A stretch of DNA of 64,000 bases. It comes from a virus. The stretch lies in IMG/VR virus record IMGVR_UViG_3300024509_000014, positions 1 through 64,000 of that record; one strand, written 5' to 3'. The position numbers were made by a program, and so were the translations under genes. Each line of letters opens with the position of its first letter. Position 1 is the first letter of the stretch. The notes under the pieces are model-generated. The model made no database searches and had not been told where the DNA came from. It worked only from the letters and a program-made list of their open reading frames with translations. Positions 57,209 through 64,000 of this stretch are shown piece by piece.

Positions 57209-60200
57209 TACTGCGCCCTCTGCTCAACCGGCTGGCTATCCCGGATTGCCTGGGCGATCATCGGCCCGATAGCCTCGGTGACCGCCTTGACGATGGAATC
57301 CTGACCCATCAGGTTGACCGAGATGTCGTTCGCCCCGGACAGTTCGATCTGGCCTGGAATCTTGCCAACCGCCTCGTCGAACTTGTCCACAAAGGTGCCG
57401 AAATTAGCCACGGCCCCGTTAAAGGTACTAACCGAGGTGGAGAAGCCGGACAACCCCTGGCTGATCTGGGTGGCGGCTTGGTTGAAGCGGGCGGCGACGT
57501 CCAGAAGGTCAGGTCCGCCCTGTGCCATTCCTCCGTTGGCGAACCCTTGAATGCCGCCCACTACGCCACCGTTAGCAAACTTCTGGACCTGCCTTTTGGG
57601 GACAACCAGTTCGCCAGGTTCCAGCATGGCTGGCACAATATCTCCGGAACCGACGCCGGGAACAATGCCGCCGGAGGCGCGCTTGATTGCAACCCCAAGG
57701 TCCTCTCCTCGTATTTTCCTGCGCAGTTCGTCAGCAGCCACGTCATTGGAGGCCAGTTTTGCCTCGAACGCCTGCCTGCTCTTGGCTTTTTCCTCATAGA
57801 AAGCCCGCATCTTCTGTTCTTGGGCTTCCTGCTCCTTCCTCTCCCGCTCGGCCTTGCGCTTGACGCCGCCTGGATCGCGAATGTCCTCGATACCCTCTTG
57901 CACATGCCATTGGGCAATCTTGTTGTTCTCTGCGTCCTTCTTTTGTTGGGCGCGGTATTCGTCCATGACTCGTTGAGCTTCGGCTTGTTCCTGGGCTTTG
58001 ACTTGTCCTGGGTTCTTTAGTTTGTTGATTTCTTCGAGGAAACGCGGATCTCCGGTCTTCAGGTAGTTCTCCTGGGCGGTGTCCAGCATCTTCTTGAGAT
58101 GGTCGGCCCTGGCAGCTTCCGGATTGGGGGCGGGACGATCCTGTTCCCTAGCCTTGACCCTGGCGTTATGAGCAGCAACCGCTTCGGGTCCGCTCAGCTG
58201 CTTGCCGCGACGAATCTCCACGCCGATATTGTGTTGCTCAACAGCTTCTGGGCCGTTTTTGGGAATTTTTCCGGTGGCGCGCATCCGTTCGTTGTGAGCC
58301 GCGACATCGGCGCGTTTCTTTTCCCACTCTTTTGCGATCAGGTCATTGTTGGCTGGTCCCTTCGGCTGATTGTTTCCGGCCATTGCCGCCCGCAGAGCCT
58401 GTGGAGGTATCATTCTGGCCGCAAAAGAATACTCTTCGTATTTTTCTTTGGCTGCTAGGCGCTCCTTGTAGGACTTCTTCTTGTCTGACATTTCGGCGCG
58501 GAAGCTGTTGACCAGGGCGAAGAATTCCTTGGGGGAATTCTGGAAAAGTGCGAGAGCCTCCTCGGCGCTGCTTCTGCGTTTTTCAGCATCCATCTGGGCA
58601 ATCACCGGATTGCTCAGTTGGGCGTAGAGTTCGCGTAGTCTGGCGACATTTTCCTTGGTCCTGGCGCGTGGGTTGCGCATCTGGTTGCGAAGCTGATAGA
58701 ACTCCGCTTTCGCGCCCAGGATATCAAGGTCCTTATTGGCGGCCATCAGGTTGCCCGCCATGATTTGCTCAAGCTCGGCGGCAGCGTTGCCTTCATTCTG
58801 ACCAGGCATCTTGACGGCGCCTGCATTGCCGTTGGCCCCCTGACCCATGGCCATGCCCATCAGCGGGTTGTTGATCGGCATACCAACCTGGGCGGGCGGC
58901 ATTTGGACGTTGACGCCTGGCATCATGCCGGGCATCATGTTTTGCGCGGCACCCCAACGCGCCCCACCGGCTTGCACCAGACGGAATGTGCCGTCCCCGT
59001 TGGGGATCATCTGCCAGTTGGGATCGTTGAATGCTGGAGGCTTTGGAACCCCGAAGCCATTGGCCGCAGCTGCCCGCGCATTAGCGTCTGCTTTGACGCC
59101 ACCTGGCGTGCCCCTTTCAAAGCCTGGCAATTTGCCGTTCTTGTTGATGTAATCGAGATTGCCAACGCCTATCTTGGAAGCTTCTTCCGGAGTGTAGATG
59201 TGTTCGCCGGGCATGACCATGGCCGGGACCACGCCACCCTTGGCCAGGTGTGGCAACGAGGCCAGGGTGTTCGCGCCCAGACTTTGCACCGAGGACTTCC
59301 GGATGACATAACTGCCGACCGGGAGATTAGTGCGAACGGAGTCGGTGTTGCCGACGCCCGGGACCAGACCGCCCGTGGCAAATTTCATCCCGCCCGCTTC
59401 TTCCATGCCGAATTCGGCCGGGGCAACCGGCGCTTGTTCCGCGCCCACCTTGGCGCCCGGAGTGATCGGTCTGTCCTTGAACACCTTGGCCACGCTGGGG
59501 AAGGTGGTCGGTTTGCCAAGTAGACCCAGGATCATGCTGAGCAAGGCCGCTTCTTCAGCGTATGTTTTAGCTCCTTTTTCTTCCGCGTCGGACATACGGG
59601 CCTGGATCAGCGCCGGATTGGCAATCAGGAAGCGGCCAAACCTGTCGAGCTTGATGCGCTCCTCTTTGTCTTGAATCCTTTCTAGGGCATAAGATTGAGC
59701 GATCCTCTCTTGGTTCATCAGATAGAGAGTTTTTTCACCTTCGTTAAAAGTGTTTGGGTCCCTTTTTAGGAGATCGGCCTTAAAGCTTGCTTCTCTCATT
59801 AGGTGACGCAAGTAGGCACGTTGAATCACCGGCATGTTCGGTTCTTGTTCGCGGTATTTCTCTAGCTCTTCAGCTGAAATATTGGACGTGTCTGTTAGGT
59901 CCAGACCCATGCTTTTAATCAAATCCAGCTCACCGGGCTTGTATTTGCCGGTTTCAATCCGACTCATAGCGTCGTTAAGTATTTTGGTCTGCAACGCCGG
60001 ATTGACTTTGTTGAAGAGTTCTGCTTCTTTGGCCAGTCCCTGCTGTTTCACCAGACCAACCATGGTCTTCGCGTCTATTGCTTCCGGTTTGACGCTCGAC
60101 ACCATTTCCGCCAGACGCTTTTCCGGCGTGACAAAAGCATTTCGGCGATTGTCCGCAGATACCTTTGCTGTACCAAAATTGGCCATCAGCCCAGGGAATT

Positions 60201-63200
60201 GTTTGTTGTCCTCCTTCAGTTTGGCGATCGTCTGGTCGATGGCCTCCAGGATGGCCTGGTCGAAATCGGGAGCTTTGATCTCATCGAACTTGCGTCGGCT
60301 TCTGAGGACCGACTCGACATTCTTGCGCAGATCCTCGGCGGACCTGATCTTGGCCGACACCTCACCAACCATCAACGCGTAGATTTCCTTGGTGTACTCC
60401 TCAGGCCCCTGGGGATAATTCTGTTCGGACAGTTCCTGGTTGGCCTTTTCGCGCAGCGCATTCTTGCCTGTGTACAGTCCTTCGATGACAGAGATCGGAT
60501 GGTTTTTCCGGATCATCCGCAGCGACTTGTCTTTTTCCATTTGTTTGTCGGTATAATTCCACTCTCCCAGTGTTTCAAGACCGCGGAAAGCCGGGGACGA
60601 CAAGGCCTGGCGGTACATGAAGTCGTTGATCAGATTCTTGAACTCAATGAGCCGGGGTTCGTTGTTGATCAGATCTTCAATGCTCTCGCCGGCCGAGGCG
60701 GAAAACGCCTTGCTCACATCCTTCGCGGCGGTCCTTTGCGCTTCTTCCTGGGCAGCCAGGCTGTCGACCGTGTCCTTGATGCCGGAGATGATGCTTTCAA
60801 CCTGGAACGGCGGACTGCCAAAGGCCTTGCTGACGGAGGCCTGTCGCAGGGACAGGTGGTACCCGTCCAGTTTTGGCAGAAGATCCGGGAAAACAGGGGC
60901 GTTCTTCTGGTCTTCCTGGGCCTTGATGGCGTCGTCGTAAACCTTTTTCTTTTCCTGGCGAATCTTGATGACCTGCATCAGAGCGTCGAACACCCCGGCC
61001 TGCTGATCGTTCTTGGGCAGCTCCTTGCCGATCATGCCGATCTGCTTGTCGAGGAAAGCTGTCCGCTTCTCCTTGTCCATGCTCTTGATCTGGGACAGGA
61101 ACAGCAGGGTGGCGTTCTTCCGGATCAGCTCTTTGGACTTCTCAAGGTCATCCTTGCTCATGGTCGAATTGGCAAGATTGGAGTCGAATTTGACGCCCTT
61201 GCCAAGATCACCGATGCGGCCAAAGGCCTCGTTTGCCTCGCCTCCCTCGGCAAAGGCCGGCATGCCGGAATTGATCCGCTCCAGGAGGGCCTTGTTCTTT
61301 TGGGCGGCGACGGAAGAAACCACAAACTCGTTCGGTGCGATGCGGGCGTTGACCGTGTCGGAGGAGTGGGGCGTGCTACTGCCCTCCGAACCCCACCCAC
61401 CCTTGTTGAAGAATCTGATCGGACCACCGCCAGCCCGTCGGACAGGAGCCACATCCCCTATGGCCTTGTTCAGGCTGTCCAGCTTGTCTTTGGCTTCCTT
61501 CAGCAACTCGCCCATCTTGGTGAAGCCGACATTCATGCCGTTGACGATGCCGACCGACCTCTCCAGCGATGACAGCGTGACGGTGTCGAAGTCCCTCTGG
61601 GCACCCTGGGCAAGATTCTTGATGATCGAATCGGGCAGGGAGGTGCTGTTGCGCAGGCCCGTTTCAGCCCTGGAGAAATCGTCCCGGGCGGACTTGGTGC
61701 GCTCCCCGATCACGGACGCCGACGCAGCAATCAGGGCCTTCTTCACATCCTCTTCGGCGTTGACGAAGTTCTTGTTGATGCCGCGATCGCGGAAATACTG
61801 ATCCATCTTGACGAGGATGTTGCTGCGGTCCTTCTCGTCGGTGAAGCCGATTTCCTCAAGCTGGGTCTTGATGGCCCCAGCCGCCGTGCCGACGGTCTCC
61901 CGGACACTCATCTCCCCGACCGAACCCGCAAGCTTGCCGGCGAAATTGTCGGCCCCGCCGCGGGCGCGTTCCATCAGCTTGTCGCCGCCCATGATCCTGT
62001 TGCCAGCTTCGAGCATGGCGCCGACATTTGGATTCCTGATGGCTCCGGCGAACATCTTGAACTCGTCGTCGGTCTTGACGCCAAGCTTGCCAAGGATGGA
62101 AGTGTCCCCGACATTCTTCTCCAGGTCCTTGACGCGGGTGATCGCCATCGACCGCTGCGTTTCCAGACCCTGTTTGGCGACGTCTGCCATCGCCTTGGCC
62201 ATATTTTCAAGGAAAGCCTGCTGGTTGCTTTGCAGCTTTGTGAAGAAGTCCCCGAGCAATTGCTCCTGGGTGTCGACTTGAAGTTGCGCTGCCCTGGAGG
62301 CAATATCAAAATTTTGCTGAACAAAGCTGTCGAGCGCCTTTTCCATGGCGGCGGACTGCGGGTCCAGATCGAACGCTCCCCCAAAGGTGCTGTTGAGAAG
62401 CTGGGTGGTCAATTCCTTGACCGAAATACCGCCGAGACCTTGCAGGCGCATCTGCGGCGACAGCGAAGAGAGGGTGCTGAAGATCTGATTCTGGTCGCGC
62501 ACAGAGAACGGCGCGGCGCTGCCCATCTGTGCTGCCTGACTGATCAACGAGAAGGACTTGGCGATTTCCGAGCGACCTTCCAGATTGGAAGTGGCGTAGC
62601 GAAGGCCGAGGCTCTGCCGTCCCTCGCGGTCTGCCTGGATCTTATTCAGTCTATCTTGGGCAACAGCGTTCCTCTCGGTAGTGTCGGTAAGGTTCTTGAG
62701 GGCTTGTCCAAGGTCGGCGGCACGCACCTTCAGTTTGGACATCTCGTTCTGGGCGTCAAACTGCGCTTTGTTGTTGCCGTCCCTGTTGGCGGCGTTGATT
62801 TTCTTCTCTACAGCGGCTATCTGGGCGACGGTCGCACGCAGGGCTTCGTTGATTTTCTCGGGATTCTGGGCGTTGGCGATGTCCTGAGGTTTCCTGAATA
62901 CCGCGTTGCCGCCGAAACCGGTCAGCCTGGCCTGTCGCAAATCCTGCTGGCGCAACGCTAGATCGAACAGGGCTTCTTCGCCGGAGTCGTCGCGGATAGC
63001 GCCTCGGCGCAGCATTGTCTGCACGCGATTCCGTTCGGCGTTGATCTGGGCGCTGTTGGCGCGGTCCATCAGCTCCCCGACAGCGCGGACCCTGGAACCG
63101 AGTTCGCTCAGGTCGTTGGCGAAAATCTTGGCTTTTTCGGCCAGGTTCTGCCCCATGCTGCCGAGGTTTTTTCTCAGGGGTTCGGCGATCGGGGCCAGGA

Positions 63201-64000
63201 GGTCGTTGACGACCGCCCCCATGTCCTCGCCGGTCTTGCGCAGCAGTTTGGTGAAATCCTCCTCGCCAAGCTGCGACTGGATCAGGTTGGTGACGGACGA
63301 GATGGCATTGGCGTCGAGACCCTGGTCCTGGAGTCTCTGTCGCAGCATATCAGCGATCTGTACGGAGAAGTTCTGGCCGACTGCCAGTTCACGCGAAGGT
63401 TGCGACCTGATGGCACTGATGATGCTCGGCAGAATCCTGCCGGTGACGGACACGACCTCGGCTGACTTCTCGACGTCGCCGCCAGCGGCACCGGCCATCG
63501 ATGTGATCGACCTGACAGCCGACATGAACTCGCTGGTGTCGCCCGAGAAGGGGCGCTGCAACGAGTCGGCCAGGCTGGTTCCAGCCGAAACCGACACGGA
63601 ACCGTCCATGATGTCGGTCAGGCTCTTCGTGGCCGAAGCCATCGATGTCAGCCTCTGGGTGGCAAAACTCAGAACCGAACTGAAGTTGTTGAACATGGCG
63701 GCGGCGTTGTTGACGCTGCTTTCCACCGTTTCCTGCTTTTTGCGGGACACCTCGTTCTCTTGGATGCGCTTGAAGGAGTCGAAAAGCTTCTTTTCGAGGG
63801 ACTCGAAGCTCTGGTTGGTGCCGGATGCCACCCGACCCAGCAACGATCCGCCCAGCCCCTGCCTGGACCGGTAGATGGCTTCCTCGAACAACTGACGCCG
63901 GGTGCGCTCATTGTTGATGGCATTGTCGTTGGCGTTGTTTTTGGCCTGCTCCTCGATGATCTTGGTGAGGGCGTCCATCTGGGCCGGGACCTGAGCCGAT
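57208..64000 (-). CDS. Tail tape measure protein (5' end beyond window)
   Basis: At least 2,256 residues from the ATG at 63978, and the frame stays open to the window edge, so the true start probably lies beyond. Long helical and coiled-coil stretches (EKKINAANRDGNNKAQFDAQ) alternate with Gly-rich hinges RAGGGPIRFFNKGG, FATGGLVPGVGNTD, RASGGIVPGVGSGD and KFANGGVVGGI, typical of tape measures. It sets tail length and is ejected with the DNA. No lysozyme or peptidase motif was recognised. Confidence 0.85.
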   Translation of the reverse strand, partial: SAQVPAQMDALTKIIEEQAKNNANDNAINNERTRRQLFEEAIYRSRQGLGGSLLGRVASGTNQSFESLEKKLFDSFKRIQENEVSRKKQETVESSVNNAAAMFNNFSSVLSFATQRLTSMASATKSLTDIMDGSVSVSAGTSLADSLQRPFSGDTSEFMSAVRSITSMAGAAGGDVEKSAEVVSVTGRILPSIISAIRSQPSRELAVGQNFSVQIADMLRQRLQDQGLDANAISSVTNLIQSQLGEEDFTKLLRKTGEDMGAVVNDLLAPIAEPLRKNLGSMGQNLAEKAKIFANDLSELGSRVRAVGELMDRANSAQINAERNRVQTMLRRGAIRDDSGEEALFDLALRQQDLRQARLTGFGGNAVFRKPQDIANAQNPEKINEALRATVAQIAAVEKKINAANRDGNNKAQFDAQNEMSKLKVRAADLGQALKNLTDTTERNAVAQDRLNKIQADREGRQSLGLRYATSNLEGRSEIAKSFSLISQAAQMGSAAPFSVRDQNQIFSTLSSLSPQMRLQGLGGISVKELTTQLLNSTFGGAFDLDPQSAAMEKALDSFVQQNFDIASRAAQLQVDTQEQLLGDFFTKLQSNQQAFLENMAKAMADVAKQGLETQRSMAITRVKDLEKNVGDTSILGKLGVKTDDEFKMFAGAIRNPNVGAMLEAGNRIMGGDKLMERARGGADNFAGKLAGSVGEMSVRETVGTAAGAIKTQLEEIGFTDEKDRSNILVKMDQYFRDRGINKNFVNAEEDVKKALIAASASVIGERTKSARDDFSRAETGLRNSTSLPDSIIKNLAQGAQRDFDTVTLSSLERSVGIVNGMNVGFTKMGELLKEAKDKLDSLNKAIGDVAPVRRAGGGPIRFFNKGGWGSEGSSTPHSSDTVNARIAPNEFVVSSVAAQKNKALLERINSGMPAFAEGGEANEAFGRIGDLGKGVKFDSNLANSTMSKDDLEKSKELIRKNATLLFLSQIKSMDKEKRTAFLDKQIGMIGKELPKNDQQAGVFDALMQVIKIRQEKKKVYDDAIKAQEDQKNAPVFPDLLPKLDGYHLSLRQASVSKAFGSPPFQVESIISGIKDTVDSLAAQEEAQRTAAKDVSKAFSASAGESIEDLINNEPRLIEFKNLINDFMYRQALSSPAFRGLETLGEWNYTDKQMEKDKSLRMIRKNHPISVIEGLYTGKNALREKANQELSEQNYPQGPEEYTKEIYALMVGEVSAKIRSAEDLRKNVESVLRSRRKFDEIKAPDFDQAILEAIDQTIAKLKEDNKQFPGLMANFGTAKVSADNRRNAFVTPEKRLAEMVSSVKPEAIDAKTMVGLVKQQGLAKEAELFNKVNPALQTKILNDAMSRIETGKYKPGELDLIKSMGLDLTDTSNISAEELEKYREQEPNMPVIQRAYLRHLMREASFKADLLKRDPNTFNEGEKTLYLMNQERIAQSYALERIQDKEERIKLDRFGRFLIANPALIQARMSDAEEKGAKTYAEEAALLSMILGLLGKPTTFPSVAKVFKDRPITPGAKVGAEQAPVAPAEFGMEEAGGMKFATGGLVPGVGNTDSVRTNLPVGSYVIRKSSVQSLGANTLASLPHLAKGGVVPAMVMPGEHIYTPEEASKIGVGNLDYINKNGKLPGFERGTPGGVKADANARAAAANGFGVPKPPAFNDPNWQMIPNGDGTFRLVQAGGARWGAAQNMMPGMMPGVNVQMPPAQVGMPINNPLMGMAMGQGANGNAGAVKMPGQNEGNAAAELEQIMAGNLMAANKDLDILGAKAEFYQLRNQMRNPRARTKENVARLRELYAQLSNPVIAQMDAEKRRSSAEEALALFQNSPKEFFALVNSFRAEMSDKKKSYKERLAAKEKYEEYSFAARMIPPQALRAAMAGNNQPKGPANNDLIAKEWEKKRADVAAHNERMRATGKIPKNGPEAVEQHNIGVEIRRGKQLSGPEAVAAHNARVKAREQDRPAPNPEAARADHLKKMLDTAQENYLKTGDPRFLEEINKLKNPGQVKAQEQAEAQRVMDEYRAQQKKDAENNKIAQWHVQEGIEDIRDPGGVKRKAERERKEQEAQEQKMRAFYEEKAKSRQAFEAKLASNDVAADELRRKIRGEDLGVAIKRASGGIVPGVGSGDIVPAMLEPGELVVPKRQVQKFANGGVVGGIQGFANGGMAQGGPDLLDVAARFNQAATQISQGLSGFSTSVSTFNGAVANFGTFVDKFDEAVGKIPGQIELSGANDISVNLMGQDSIVKAVTEAIGPMIAQAIRDSQPVEQRAQ

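Noticed and set aside
60199-61572. 457-codon open frame on the plus strand within the tape measure
   Set aside because: Complement of the coiled-coil tape-measure gene; no ribosome binding site or protein family; typical shadow frame of GC-biased codons.
1-64000. tRNA genes, integrase, attachment sites or a replication origin
   Set aside because: None was recognised; gaps between genes are too short or lack the needed structures.

Overview
The window is a stretch of a large tailed double-stranded DNA phage genome (Caudoviricetes), or a prophage or metagenomic contig of one. Evidence: about 77 tightly packed genes, many with 1-4 base stop/start overlaps; a tail tape-measure gene of more than 2,250 codons with flanking tail/baseplate genes; a complete phage-style replication and nucleotide-metabolism set; and no ribosomal, tRNA or host housekeeping genes. 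GTG and TTG starts are common and Shine-Dalgarno sequences are clear, so the host is a bacterium. The host cannot be named. A class II (adenosylcobalamin-dependent) ribonucleotide reductase suggests that cobalamin is available in it.

Layout. 1-9 kb (+): a DUF932-like gene, an intergenic region with two strong terminators, small unknown proteins (including a DUF5522 protein and a small membrane protein), two glycosyltransferases, ThyX and a sigma-70-like factor. 9-16 kb (+): a papain-fold peptidase and virion-type proteins, ending in a 1,213-residue modular fibre-like protein with Thr-rich linkers. 16-21.5 kb (+): class II ribonucleotide reductase and small zinc-ribbon and unknown proteins. 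21.5-35.8 kb (+): replication and recombination. This holds a UvsX/RecA recombinase interrupted by a class 3-type intein, PD-(D/E)XK nucleases, DnaB-like helicase, DnaG-like primase, dNMP kinase, MazG, deoxynucleotidase, a DNA polymerase III alpha split into two genes with a DnaQ-type exonuclease gene between them, and SSB. 35.8-46.4 kb (+): a glycosylation island with many glycosyltransferases, a sugar nucleotidyltransferase, a GHMP-type kinase, a methyltransferase-like protein, a GNAT-like protein and PhoH. 46.4-48.4 kb (+): a homing endonuclease, a possible recombination protein and a zinc ribbon. A strong terminator at 48.45 kb separates this from convergent minus-strand genes (48.46-64 kb): two small proteins, one more glycosyltransferase, then tail/baseplate proteins and the tape measure, which runs off the window.

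How it fits together: ThyX, ribonucleotide reductase, dNMP kinase, MazG and deoxynucleotidase supply and clean the dNTP pool. Primase, helicase, split Pol III, DnaQ, SSB and UvsX copy and recombine the DNA. The sigma-like factor, with two copies of a shared 19-base upstream motif, may time transcription. The glycosylation island has no accompanying base hydroxymethylase in this window, so its target is more likely virion protein (for example the Thr-rich fibre linkers) or host glycans than DNA; this is inference.

The most notable points are the split polymerase with a nested proofreading gene, the class 3 intein in the recombinase P-loop, the modular fibre with cupredoxin-like, P-domain-like and Cys-rich modules, and structured leaders overlapping ribosome binding sites.
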